DNA of 64,000 bases from Actinomadura sp. KC06 (GTDB lineage Bacteria > Actinomycetota > Actinomycetes > Streptosporangiales > Streptosporangiaceae): assembly GCF_004348735.1 (NCBI RefSeq), contig NZ_SMKT01000003.1, positions 1 to 64,000 of the forward strand, given 5' to 3'. Below, piece after piece: positions 33,452 to 41,667 of the stretch. The first letter of the stretch is position 1; each line of letters opens with the position of its first letter. A program made the translations under genes and the position numbers. Below the pieces are notes generated by a model. That model was not told the DNA's origin and searched no databases. It saw nothing but the letters and a program-made list of their open reading frames with translations.

Positions 33452-35611
33452 CTAGGGACGGCTCAGCCTCAGGACGTTCGCCACGATCCGGTGCCCGGCC
33501 CCGCCCGCCGCCGTCAGGATGGACTCCGGGTGGAACTGCACCGCCCAGCGCCGCCGCTCCGGGTCCTCGATCGCCATCACGACGTCGCCGGTCAGCGCCG
33601 TCACCCGGAACCCCTTCACCCGGTCGGGCGTGGCGTGCAGCGAGTGGTAGCGGGCCGCGGTGAACTCGTCGGGAAGGCCCTCGAACAGCGCTCCCCCGGT
33701 CACCTTGACCTGGCCGGGCTTCCCGTGGGACGGCTCGGGCAGGAGCGTCAGCTCGCCGCCCGCGTGCTCCACCATCGCCTGCAGCCCGAGGCAGACGCCG
33801 AAGACCGGGAGGCTCCGCTCGTCCAGGGCGTCGAGGAGGGCGCGGGCGGCGAAGTCCTCGGGACGGCCCGGCCCCGGAGACAGAACGACGAGGTCGGGCG
33901 CGTGTTCGTCCAGCATCCGCGCCGGGAAGCCGTGCCGGAGCGTGACGACGTCGGCGCCCTGCTGGCGGAAGTAGTCGGCGAGGGTGTTGACGAACGAGTC
34001 CTCGTGGTCGACGAGCAGCACCTTCAGGCCGTCCCCGGGCCGCTCCGCCCGCGGCTCCTCCCGGGGCTCGGCGTCCGCCGCGCCCTCCTGGGACCCTGCG
34101 AGCGCGCCCAGCAGCGCGCTGGCCTTGAGGTGCGTCTCGCGCTCCTCCTCGTCGGGGTCGGAGTCGTACAGCAGCGTCGCCCCGGCCCGGACGGTCGCGA
34201 CGCCGTCGCGGATCTGCGCCGTCCGCAGCGTCAGGCCCGTGTTCATCGACCCGTCGAACCCGATGCAGCCGACGGCGCCGCCGTACCAGCGGCGCGGCGA
34301 CTCCTCGTGGTCCTCGATGAACTGCATCGCCCACGTCTTCGGCGCGCCGGTGACGGTGACCGCCCACATGTGCGTGAGGAACGCGTCGAGCGCGTCGAAG
34401 CCGGGGCGCAGCCGCCCCTCGATGTGGTCGACGGTGTGGATCAGCCGGGAGTAGATCTCGATCTGCCGGCGGCCGAGGACGCGCACGCTGCCCGGCACGC
34501 AGATCCGCGACTTGTCGTTGCGGTCCACGTCGGTGCACATGGTCAGCTCCGACTCGTCCTTGGCGGACGACAGGATCGCGCGGATCTGCTCGGCGTCCTC
34601 CAGCGCGTCGCCGCCGCGCTTGATCGTCCCGGCGATCGGGCACGTCTCGACCCGGTCGCCGCCGACCCGGACGAACATCTCCGGCGACGCCCCGACCAGG
34701 TACTCGCCGTCGCCCAGGTTGAACATGAACTCGTACGGCGCCGGGTTGGTCTCGCGGAGGCGCTCGAAGAACGCGGCGGGCGCGTCGCACCGCCCGTACA
34801 TGGCGTGGCCGGGCGTCACCTCGAACAGGTCGCCGCGGATGAACTTCTCCTTCGCGTCCCGCACCACCTGCGCGTACACGCCGGGTACGGGCTGCGGCGG
34901 AAGCTCCGCCCGCACCGGGACGGGCGTCGGCTCGGTGGCGCGCGACAGCCCCGCGGTGCTCTTCCCGTCGACCTCGAACTCGTACGACAGGCGGTGGGAG
35001 GTCTCGCGCTTGCGGTCGACGACGACGAGCTCGTCGGGCAGGTGCAGGACGAGGTCGCGCTGGTCGTCCGGGCGTTCGAGCCGCGTCCGCAGCGGCTCGA
35101 ACTGCAGCGACAGGTCGTACCCGAACGCCCCGTACAGGCCGAGGTGCGGGTCGTCGCAGCCGAACAGGCCGACCACGGCGCGCAGGGCGGTGAACACGGT
35201 CGGCTGGCGGCTGCGCTCCTCCTCGGTGAAGAACTCCTCCGACGGCGGGACGAACACCTCGAAGAGGCCGGGCCCGTCCGTCCGGACCTCGCCGACGTCG
35301 CGGAGCACCGCGGCGATGGCGGGCAGGACGACGCGTCCGCGCTCGTTGAGGGCCCGCAGGGCGACCGTCCGGCCGCGGGCGACGATCTCCGCGCAGGGGT
35401 CGGCGTAGGCCATGTGCCAGCGGCTGTAGCGGCCCGGGTACTCCATGCCGGAGCTGAGGACGCCGCCGCGCCGCTCCCCCACGGCGGCGACGAGGGCGTT
35501 CAGCACGTCGGACTTGCGCTCGGGATCGACCGGCGTGGCGGTACGGCTCACCCGTACGCCCCCGGTCGTGACGAACTCGCTGGTCAGCGGCTGCTGTGGG
35601 ACGGTCTCCAC
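33452..35611 (-). CDS. trpE: anthranilate synthase, fused TrpE-TrpG
   Basis: A 719-residue fusion that converts chorismate and glutamine to anthranilate, the first step of tryptophan synthesis. The TrpE-like chorismate domain fills residues 1 to about 500, with CPIAGTIKRGGD, a DRNDKSRICVPGSV segment and FGAPKTWAMQ-type sequence near IEDHEESPRRWYGGAVG. After a linker, the TrpG amidotransferase follows with DHEDSFVNTLADYFRQQG, GPGRPED, the nucleophile elbow FGVCLGLQAM and the final HPES. The single-chain form is the clade known from rhizobia and some Streptomyces. A leader peptide and attenuator precede it. Confidence 0.93.
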   Translation of the reverse strand: METVPQQPLTSEFVTTGGVRVSRTATPVDPERKSDVLNALVAAVGERRGGVLSSGMEYPGRYSRWHMAYADPCAEIVARGRTVALRALNERGRVVLPAIAAVLRDVGEVRTDGPGLFEVFVPPSEEFFTEEERSRQPTVFTALRAVVGLFGCDDPHLGLYGAFGYDLSLQFEPLRTRLERPDDQRDLVLHLPDELVVVDRKRETSHRLSYEFEVDGKSTAGLSRATEPTPVPVRAELPPQPVPGVYAQVVRDAKEKFIRGDLFEVTPGHAMYGRCDAPAAFFERLRETNPAPYEFMFNLGDGEYLVGASPEMFVRVGGDRVETCPIAGTIKRGGDALEDAEQIRAILSSAKDESELTMCTDVDRNDKSRICVPGSVRVLGRRQIEIYSRLIHTVDHIEGRLRPGFDALDAFLTHMWAVTVTGAPKTWAMQFIEDHEESPRRWYGGAVGCIGFDGSMNTGLTLRTAQIRDGVATVRAGATLLYDSDPDEEERETHLKASALLGALAGSQEGAADAEPREEPRAERPGDGLKVLLVDHEDSFVNTLADYFRQQGADVVTLRHGFPARMLDEHAPDLVVLSPGPGRPEDFAARALLDALDERSLPVFGVCLGLQAMVEHAGGELTLLPEPSHGKPGQVKVTGGALFEGLPDEFTAARYHSLHATPDRVKGFRVTALTGDVVMAIEDPERRRWAVQFHPESILTAAGGAGHRIVANVLRLSRP

Positions 35612-35649
35612 CGCGGTGGCCCCTCATGTAGGGCCCTCACCAGGCGGGA

Positions 35650-35680
35650 AACGCGAAACGACCGCCGGTGAGGGCGGTCG
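35650..35680 (-). terminator. trp attenuator terminator hairpin
   Basis: Reading the minus strand, CGACCGCC pairs with GGCGGTCG around a 6-base loop (35659-35666 with 35673-35680), followed by a pyrimidine/U-containing tail (TTTCGCGTTTCCC). The 5' arm can instead pair: ACCGCC at 35673-35678 matches GGCGGT at 35708-35713, just past the leader stop codon. The two structures exclude each other, giving a terminator/antiterminator switch between the leader peptide and trpE(G). Confidence 0.75.
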
Positions 35681-35713
35681 CCTGATCAAGAACACGCACG
35701 AACCGGCACCGCC

Positions 35714-35752
35714 TCAGCGGCGCCACCACCACTGGGAGGCTGCGGTTCGCAT
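35714..35752 (-). CDS. trpL: trp leader peptide with three consecutive Trp codons
   Basis: A 12-residue reading frame, MRTAASQWWWRR, ending in TGA, about 100 bp upstream of trpE(G). Three TGG codons in a row are very unlikely by chance and are the hallmark of tryptophan attenuation: when charged tRNA-Trp is scarce the ribosome stalls there and the downstream antiterminator can form. The ribosome-binding sequence is weak. The peptide, antiterminator and terminator are in the correct order and spacing. Confidence 0.8.
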   Translation of the reverse strand: MRTAASQWWWRR

Positions 35753-35813
35753 GCGGCCGAGGTTACCATGGGCAGGGCCGAAAGGGATCACTTACCTCAC
35801 GGAGCGGGCTCCC

Positions 35814-36371
35814 ATGACCAGGAAGAACACCGAGTTCGAACTGCGCGGCGTCAACCACCTCGCGCTCGTCTGCCGCGACATGGAGCGGACGGTGGAGTTC
35901 TACCGGGACGTGCTCGGCATGCCGCTGATCAAGACGATCGAGCTGCCGATGGGCTGGGGGCAGCACTTCTTCTTCGACTGCGGCGGCGGGAACGCGCTCG
36001 CCTTCTTCTGGTTCCCCGACGCGCCCGAGCCCGTCCCCGGCGTGTCCGCGCCGAAGACCCTGCCGGACCGGGGCGAGCTGCTGTCGGCCGTGGGGTCGAT
36101 GAACCACGTCGCGTTCGACGTCCCGCCCGAGCGGATCGAGGAGTACCGCGACCGGCTGATCGCCAAGGGCATCGACGTCGGGGTGCTGCTCAACCACGAC
36201 GACAGCGAGTTCGGCGTCGCGCCGGAGAACCACGAGGGCGTGTTCGTCCGCTCCATCTACTTCAAGGACCCCGACGGGATCCTGCTGGAGTTCGCCGCGT
36301 GGACCCGGGTGCCGGACCGGCCGGAGGACGTCCGGCACGAGCCGAAGACCGCCGCCGACCGCACCGTCTGA
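35814..36371 (+). CDS. VOC-family (glyoxalase/extradiol dioxygenase fold) protein
   Basis: A 185-residue protein with two beta-alpha-beta-beta-beta modules. The first begins GVNHLALVCRDMERTVEFYRDVLGMPL. The second begins MNHVAFDVPPERIEEYRDRLIAKGIDVG and ends SIYFKDPDGILLEFAAWTR. His in NHLAL, His in MNHVAF and Glu in LLEFAA could form the metal site. The reaction is not determinable. It is divergent from trpE(G), so its upstream region abuts the trp leader. The ATG at 35814 gives the standard VOC N-terminus. Confidence 0.8.
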   Translation: MTRKNTEFELRGVNHLALVCRDMERTVEFYRDVLGMPLIKTIELPMGWGQHFFFDCGGGNALAFFWFPDAPEPVPGVSAPKTLPDRGELLSAVGSMNHVAFDVPPERIEEYRDRLIAKGIDVGVLLNHDDSEFGVAPENHEGVFVRSIYFKDPDGILLEFAAWTRVPDRPEDVRHEPKTAADRTV

Positions 36372-36435
36372 CCCGCCGCCTGACGCGCGCCGTCTGACCC
36401 GCGCCTGACCGGCCATCAGCGGCGCCTTTCCCCTG

Positions 36436-36449
36436 GTGGAACGCTCCAC
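36436..36449. promoter_or_regulatory. palindrome in the DUF3311/mctP promoter region
   Basis: GTGGA and TCCAC flank ACGC, 12 bp to the left of the CRP-like site. It may be a second regulator site for the transporter operon; the regulator is unknown. Confidence 0.35.
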
Positions 36450-36459
36450 TCAGTCGTGC

Positions 36460-36475
36460 CGTGACCGAGATCACA
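36460..36475. promoter_or_regulatory. CRP-like site upstream of the DUF3311/mctP operon
   Basis: CGTGA-N6-TCACA differs from the actinobacterial CRP consensus TGTGA-N6-TCACA at one position. It lies about 108 bp upstream of the operon start, a normal activator or repressor position. Carbon-source-dependent control of a monocarboxylate transporter by a CRP/GlxR protein would make biological sense, but this is inference. Confidence 0.55.
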
Positions 36476-36582
36476 CCGTGATCATGAGGCGGGTACTCTC
36501 GCCCGGCCGCACTCTCCGGCACTGTACGGTCACGCGATCCGCGCGCCCGTGCCCCGCCACGCACGACGAGGAGGACCCCCTT

Positions 36583-36864
36583 TTGGCTCCCGAGAACCCC
36601 GAAGGCCCCGATTCCGAAGGCCCGGACTCCAAGGACGCGGACTCGTCCCCGCCCCCGCCGCCGTCCGCCGGACGCTCCGACCGGAGCCCCTGGAACTGGC
36701 TGCTGGTCCTCCCGGTCGCGGTCCCGCTGATGACGTTCATCTACAACAGCGACGAGCCCCGCCTGGCCGGCTTCCCCGCCTTCTACTGGATCCAGCTCGC
36801 CTTCATCCTGCTCGGCGTGAGCAGCACGGTCGTCGTGTACCGGATGACCAGGAAGCGGGGCTGA
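36583..36864 (+). CDS. DUF3311 small membrane protein, partner of the symporter
   Basis: A 93-residue protein with a Pro/Ser-rich cytoplasmic N-terminus (about 35 residues) and two membrane segments (WNWLLVLPVAVPLMTFIY and FPAFYWIQLAFILLGVSSTVVVY). This is the DUF3311 pattern. Such proteins sit directly before MctP-type sodium:solute symporters and may be a small subunit. The start is taken as TTG 36583 because GAGGAGG lies about 8 bases upstream; an in-frame ATG at 36484 would add a non-conserved stretch. Only 3 bp separate it from the symporter gene. Confidence 0.72.
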   Translation: MAPENPEGPDSEGPDSKDADSSPPPPPSAGRSDRSPWNWLLVLPVAVPLMTFIYNSDEPRLAGFPAFYWIQLAFILLGVSSTVVVYRMTRKRG

Positions 36865-36867
36865 GCG

Positions 36868-38478
36868 ATGGCGCGCGACCACATCACCGAGATCGTCGTC
36901 TTCTCCCTGTTCTTCCTGGTGGTCAGCGGGATGGGGTTCCTCGCGGCGCGGTGGCGCCGGGCCGAGACCCTCGACAACCTGGACGAGTGGGGCCTCGGCG
37001 GCCGCAGCTTCGGCGGCTGGGTCACCTGGTTCCTGATCGGCGGCGACATCTACACCGCCTACACGTTCGTGGCCGTCCCGGCGCTGGTGTTCGGCGCGGG
37101 CGCGGCGGGGTTCTTCGCCGTCCCGTACACGGTCATCATGTACCCGCTGGTGTTCCTGTTCCTCATCCGGCTCTGGTCGGTGTCGCACGTGCACGGGTTC
37201 GTCACCCCGGCCGACTTCGTCCGGGCGCGGTTCGGGTCGCCGACGCTGGCCCTGCTGATCGCGATCACCGGCATCGTCGCCACGATGCCCTACATCGCGC
37301 TGCAGCTGGTCGGCATCGAGGCGGTGCTGAAGGCGATGGGCGTGCACGGCCACTGGCCGATCATCATCGCGTTCGTGATCCTCGCGGCCTACACCTACCA
37401 GTCCGGGCTGCGGGCGCCGGCGCTGATCGCCTTCGTCAAGGACGTGCTGATCTACCTGGTGATCATCGTGGCGGTGCTGTACATCCCGGCGAAGCTCGGC
37501 GGCTGGGGCGACGTCTTCGGCGCGGCGAAGGCCAAGTTCGACGCGACGCCCGCGCCCGGCGACGGGATCACGCTCGCCGGCAGCGGCCAGCTGAACTACG
37601 CGATGCTGGCGCTCGGCTCGGCGATGGCGCTGTTCCTGTACCCGCACAGCGTCACCGGCGTGCTCGCCGCCCGCAACCGCGACACGATCAAGCGGAACAT
37701 GGCGGCGCTGCCCGCCTACAGCCTCGTCCTCGGCCTCATCGCGCTGCTCGGCTACATGGCCATCGCCGCGGACGTGAAGCCGGTCACCACCGACGGCAAG
37801 CCCGACGCCAACACGGCCGTCCCGGTGCTGTTCGACCAGATGTTCCCCGACTGGTTCGCGGGGGTGGCGTTCGCGGCCGTGGGCATCGGCGCGCTGGTCC
37901 CGGCGGCGATCATGTCGATCGCCGCGGCCAACCTGTTCACCCGCAACATCTACCGGGAGTACATCCGGCGGGACGCCACCGAGAAGCAGGAGGCCACGGT
38001 CAGCAAGCTGGTGTCGCTGATCGTCAAGGCCGGCGCGGTGGCGTGCATCCTCGCGCTGGACCCGGAGTTCTCCATCGACCTCCAGCTCATCGGCGGCGTG
38101 ATCATCCTGCAGACGCTGCCGTCGGTGGCGCTCGGCCTGATGACGCGCTGGTTCCACCGGGGCGCGCTCATCGCCGGATGGATCGGCGGCATGGCCGCGG
38201 GCCTGTGGATGCTGTACCAGATCCCGAACCCGGCGAAGGGCAAGGAGCACTTCGGCGGCTCGGCCTTCCCGCTCGGCGACCTCGGTATCGACACCGACAT
38301 GACGATCTACGCCGGGATACTGGCGCTCGCCGTCAACGTCGCGGTCGCGCTGGTCGGGACCGTGGTCTGCAAGGCGGCGAAGCTCGCGGACGGCGCGGAC
38401 GCGACCCGCACGTCCGACTACTTCGCGGACGAGGGCGACCCGAAGGTCAAGGAGCTGGACCTGACCGCCAGCACCTGA
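36868..38478 (+). CDS. mctP: sodium:solute symporter, monocarboxylate uptake type
   Basis: A 536-residue SSS-family permease with about 13 hydrophobic segments, starting ITEIVVFSLFFLVVSGMGFLAARW. The conserved core GGDIYTAYTFVAVPALVFGAGAAGFFAVPYTVIMYP and the AIMSIAAANLFTRNIYREYI signature fit MctP-type carriers for pyruvate, lactate, acetate or propionate. It follows the DUF3311 gene by 3 bp. A strong terminator lies 33 bp after its stop, closing the operon. Confidence 0.87.
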   Translation: MARDHITEIVVFSLFFLVVSGMGFLAARWRRAETLDNLDEWGLGGRSFGGWVTWFLIGGDIYTAYTFVAVPALVFGAGAAGFFAVPYTVIMYPLVFLFLIRLWSVSHVHGFVTPADFVRARFGSPTLALLIAITGIVATMPYIALQLVGIEAVLKAMGVHGHWPIIIAFVILAAYTYQSGLRAPALIAFVKDVLIYLVIIVAVLYIPAKLGGWGDVFGAAKAKFDATPAPGDGITLAGSGQLNYAMLALGSAMALFLYPHSVTGVLAARNRDTIKRNMAALPAYSLVLGLIALLGYMAIAADVKPVTTDGKPDANTAVPVLFDQMFPDWFAGVAFAAVGIGALVPAAIMSIAAANLFTRNIYREYIRRDATEKQEATVSKLVSLIVKAGAVACILALDPEFSIDLQLIGGVIILQTLPSVALGLMTRWFHRGALIAGWIGGMAAGLWMLYQIPNPAKGKEHFGGSAFPLGDLGIDTDMTIYAGILALAVNVAVALVGTVVCKAAKLADGADATRTSDYFADEGDPKVKELDLTAST

Positions 38479-38511
38479 CCCGCCGGGCGGCCCGACCGCC
38501 CGCCGTTCACC

Positions 38512-38546
38512 GCCGGGTGCCCGGAACTCGTTTCCGGGCACCCGGC
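38512..38546 (+). terminator. 15-bp perfect hairpin terminator after mctP
   Basis: GCCGGGTGCCCGGAA pairs with TTCCGGGCACCCGGC around CTCGT, 33 bp beyond the mctP stop. The downstream side is not U-rich. The right arm runs into the 17-bp repeats that follow. Confidence 0.7.
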
Positions 38547-38620
38547 GCACGACTGCGTCCGGCGCACCACGGCACCCGGCGTCCGGCGCACGACGGCGCC
38601 CGGCGCACAACGGCGTCCGG
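38542..38620. repeat. 17-bp tandem repeats, four copies plus partials
   Basis: Units CCGGCGCACGACTGCGT, CCGGCGCACCACGGCAC, CCGGCGCACGACGGCGC and CCGGCGCACAACGGCGT start at 38542, 38559, 38583 and 38600, with a partial CCGGCGT at 38576 and a final CCGG. The array is non-coding and overlaps the right arm of the terminator. It probably spread by slippage; a regulatory role is not evident. Confidence 0.65.
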
Positions 38621-38764
38621 AGCCCGAATCCGGCATTGGCTGACCGGTGATCGAACACCCCGGAGATCGTCCCCGTCAAGATCCAAAGCTTGTCCGGAGG
38701 CGGCCACCGGCGCTGCCTGCGGGTTCATAAATGGCCAGGTCAGAGGCCGGGATCTTGACAATCT

Positions 38765-38783
38765 ATTAGGATAGTTTCCTATT
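38765..38783. promoter_or_regulatory. palindrome directly before the hexosaminidase start codon
   Basis: TAGGA and TCCTA are symmetric around TAGTT, at 38767-38781, ending three bases before the ATG. A TTGACA hexamer sits at 38755-38760. Similar AGGAAA/TTTCCT-type palindromes occur near secreted polysaccharide-degradation genes of actinomycetes, as I recall, so a repressor site for sugar control is likely. No DasR-type site was seen. Confidence 0.5.
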
Positions 38784-38784
38784 T

Positions 38785-41580
38785 ATGCCGAAAAGACCAG
38801 CGGCCGTGCTGACGGCCGCCGCGCTCACCGCCGCCCTTCTCGCGGCCGTCCCGTCGAGCGCGGCGTCGGCGGCCTGCAACCCGAACCCCCGCGATCTCAT
38901 GGTCACCTACCAGCCGGTCGACCACACCGTCGCCGACGCGAAGTACCACCTCGCGCGGCTCACCATCGACAACAACGACAGCAGCTGCGCCCTGAGCAGC
39001 GCCGGATGGGCGCTGTACTTCAACGGCGTGCGGCAGCCGACCGCCGTCCTCGCGGGCGAGGTCGGCGACATCGGCCGCAAGCAGCTCGCCGACCAGGGCC
39101 TCGCCGTGGCCCGCGCCGACGTCGCGCAGAGCGGCGACTTCTACGCGCTGAAACCCCAGGAAGGCTTCAAGGCGATCGCCCCCGGCGAGCGCCGGGAGAT
39201 CGACATCAACTTCGAGGTGTGGGCCGTCCACAAGTCGGACGCCCCGAGCGGCTGGACGATCGCCTACGGCGGCGGCAGGCCCGCGTGGGTGCCGGCCAAG
39301 TCCCTCCTCGACCCGACCGACCCCAAGCAGACGACCGCGTTCTCCGGTGACAAGCGCCCCGTGGAGACGGCGGCGACCCGGTTCGCCGAGAACACCTCGC
39401 CCAAGATCGACCTCACGCTCCAGCAGAGCCTCGTCCCGCAGCCGCTGTCGGCGAAGTCGTCGCCCGGCACGGTCGCTATCGGCGGGCGCTCGCCCGTCAC
39501 GGCCCCGCGCGAGCTGGGCCGCGAGGCGGGCTACCTGCGCTCCGCGCTGAACGACGTCGCCCGCGGAAAGGGCGCGCCGATCGCGCTCGGCGTCGACCCG
39601 AAACTGGACGTCGACGGCGACGGCAAGGCCGACGCCGAGGGCTACAGGCTCAGCTCGAACGGCAAGGGCGTCCAGATCGTGGGCGCCGACCGGGCCGGGG
39701 TGCTCTACGGCATCCAGACGCTGCGGCAACTGATCCCGGCCGGCGGTTACAAGGCCGCCGCGCGCGGCCACCGCGCGCCGACCGTGAACGTCCCGCAGGC
39801 CGAGATCGCGGACGCGCCGCTGTTCGGGTACCGCGGCCTGCATCTCGACGTGGGCCGCCACTTCGAGACCAAGCAGACCGTCCTGAAGTTCCTCGACCTG
39901 ATGAGCTTCACCAAGCTCAACAAGCTGCACCTCGGGATCACCAACGACGAGGGCTGGCGGCTGGAGATCCCCGGCCTCCCCGAGCTGACCGACTTCGGCT
40001 CCAAGCGGGTGCACGACGTCCAGGAGAAGGACGGGCTGCACCAGGGCATGGGGTCGGTGAACGACCTCGGCGGCGGTGACGGCGTCACCGGCAAGGCGCG
40101 CAACGAGACCGAGGCCAACCTCGGACGCCGCCCCGCCTACCAGGGCTACGAGGACAACACCCTGAACTTCGTCGGCAAGGGCACCGGCCACTACAGCGTC
40201 CGGGACTTCGAGGAGATCCTGCGGTACGCGGCCGAGAGGCACGTCGAGGTCATCCCTGAGCTCAACTTCCCGGCGCACGCCCGCGCGGCCGTCCAGTCGA
40301 TGGAGCGCCGCTACCAGAAGACGAACGACGACGCCTACCGGCTGCTCGACCCGGACGACACCAGCCAGCACGTCAGCGTCCAGTACTACACCGACAACCT
40401 CGCGAACCCGTGCCTGGCCAGCACGTACACGTTCCTGGACAAGGTCGTGTCCGAGGTGGCGAAGATGTACGGGCGGGCGGGCGTCCCGTTCAACCGGCTC
40501 AACCTCGGCGGCGACGAGCCCCCGGGTCCCCCTGCGGGCTGGTGGAACGGATCGCCGGCGTGCAAGAAGAACCCCGACACCGCGGGCAAGTCCGGTGAGG
40601 AACTGAAGCACCTGTTCTTCGGCCGCTACAACGACATCGCGCAGAAGTACGCCAAGACCACCGCCGGGTGGGAGGACGTCACCGACCCGACCCACGAGTT
40701 CCGCCTCAAGGGCTTCGCCCCGCTGCCGTGGCAGAACGTCTGGGGCTGGGGACGCGAGGACTGGGCGTACCGGTTCGCCAACGAGGGCACCCCGGTGATC
40801 CTCGCGCACGCGACGAACCTGTACATGGACCTCGCCTACAACAAGGACCCGGACGAGCCCGGCTACTACTGGGCCGCCCTCGTGGACGAGCAGAGCACGT
40901 TCACGTACCAGCCGTTCAACGTGTACGCCAACGCGACCGAGGACCGCTGGGGCAACCCCGTCCCGCAGAACCCGAACTGGACGAAGCTCACCCCCGAGGG
41001 CAAGAAGAACATCCTCGGCCTGGAGGCCCAGCTGTGGGCCGAGAACGGCAAGACCCCCGGGATCCGCGAGTACCAGGCGTTCCCCAAGCTCCTCGGCGCG
41101 GCCGAGCGGGCCTGGAACCGCAACACGCCGGCTCCGGACAAGATGGGCGAGGCCTGGAACGTCTTCAACAACACGCTCGGCCAGAAGACGTTCCCGCTGC
41201 TGTCGTTCTACAAGCCGGTCGGCCTCGGCGGTGAGGGCGTGAACTACCGTGTCCCGCTGCCGGGAGCGAAGGTCTCCGGCGGGACGCTGACGGCGAACGT
41301 CCGCAACCCGGGCATGGCGATCGAGTACTCGACGGACGGCCGGACGTGGCGCCCGTACAGCGGCCCGGTGAAGGCCGGCGACACCGTGCTGACCCGCACC
41401 CGCAGCGTGGACGGACGCACCAGCCGCATCTCGCCGGTCGGCGTCGCCAACTGGCAGGGCAGCGAGTCCTACGAGCCGGGCGACCTCGTCCGGCACAACG
41501 GCGAGCTGTTCCGCGCGACGCAGGCGGGCAGCGGCAAGGAGCCCGGCCGCACCGACGGCTACTGGGCGCTGCTCCAGTAA
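38785..41580 (+). CDS. secreted beta-N-acetylhexosaminidase (GH20) with chitin-binding domains
   Basis: A 931-residue exoenzyme. It starts with a signal peptide (KR then AAVLTAAALTAALLAAVPSSAASA). A CHB_HEX carbohydrate-binding domain comes next, then a GH20b domain and the GH20 catalytic barrel from about residue 350 (FGYRGLHLDVGRHFETKQTVLKFLDLM), with the catalytic pair Asp577-Glu578 in LNLGGDEPPG. A CHB_HEX_C domain and a C-terminal CBM5/12-like module (WQGSESYEPGDLVRHNGELFRATQAG...W) finish it. It would release GlcNAc from chitin oligomers outside the cell. No Shine-Dalgarno sequence precedes the ATG, so the mRNA may be leaderless or start differently. Confidence 0.93.
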   Translation: MPKRPAAVLTAAALTAALLAAVPSSAASAACNPNPRDLMVTYQPVDHTVADAKYHLARLTIDNNDSSCALSSAGWALYFNGVRQPTAVLAGEVGDIGRKQLADQGLAVARADVAQSGDFYALKPQEGFKAIAPGERREIDINFEVWAVHKSDAPSGWTIAYGGGRPAWVPAKSLLDPTDPKQTTAFSGDKRPVETAATRFAENTSPKIDLTLQQSLVPQPLSAKSSPGTVAIGGRSPVTAPRELGREAGYLRSALNDVARGKGAPIALGVDPKLDVDGDGKADAEGYRLSSNGKGVQIVGADRAGVLYGIQTLRQLIPAGGYKAAARGHRAPTVNVPQAEIADAPLFGYRGLHLDVGRHFETKQTVLKFLDLMSFTKLNKLHLGITNDEGWRLEIPGLPELTDFGSKRVHDVQEKDGLHQGMGSVNDLGGGDGVTGKARNETEANLGRRPAYQGYEDNTLNFVGKGTGHYSVRDFEEILRYAAERHVEVIPELNFPAHARAAVQSMERRYQKTNDDAYRLLDPDDTSQHVSVQYYTDNLANPCLASTYTFLDKVVSEVAKMYGRAGVPFNRLNLGGDEPPGPPAGWWNGSPACKKNPDTAGKSGEELKHLFFGRYNDIAQKYAKTTAGWEDVTDPTHEFRLKGFAPLPWQNVWGWGREDWAYRFANEGTPVILAHATNLYMDLAYNKDPDEPGYYWAALVDEQSTFTYQPFNVYANATEDRWGNPVPQNPNWTKLTPEGKKNILGLEAQLWAENGKTPGIREYQAFPKLLGAAERAWNRNTPAPDKMGEAWNVFNNTLGQKTFPLLSFYKPVGLGGEGVNYRVPLPGAKVSGGTLTANVRNPGMAIEYSTDGRTWRPYSGPVKAGDTVLTRTRSVDGRTSRISPVGVANWQGSESYEPGDLVRHNGELFRATQAGSGKEPGRTDGYWALLQ

Positions 41581-41604
41581 CCGCTCGATTCCCGGCAAGT
41601 CGAA

Positions 41605-41637
41605 GGCCCGGCCGTCCGCAGATCGGACGGCCGGGCC
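41605..41637. terminator. bidirectional terminator with 14-bp perfect stem
   Basis: GGCCCGGCCGTCCG pairs with CGGACGGCCGGGCC around CAGAT, between the hexosaminidase stop and the convergent cupin stop. Short T-containing stretches lie on the plus-strand side (GTTCCTTTC) and A's on the other, consistent with termination in both directions. Confidence 0.85.
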
Positions 41638-41667
41638 GTTCCTTTCGCTCTGGCGCGGCCGTGCCGC

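Noticed and set aside
38621..38784. DasR-type site upstream of the hexosaminidase
   Set aside because: No sequence close to ACTGGTCTAGACCA was found; the only symmetric element is the TAGGA/TCCTA palindrome.
38779..41598. 939-codon open frame antisense to the hexosaminidase
   Set aside because: The plus strand encodes an unambiguous GH20 enzyme with signal peptide and catalytic residues; the antisense frame is a codon-bias artefact.
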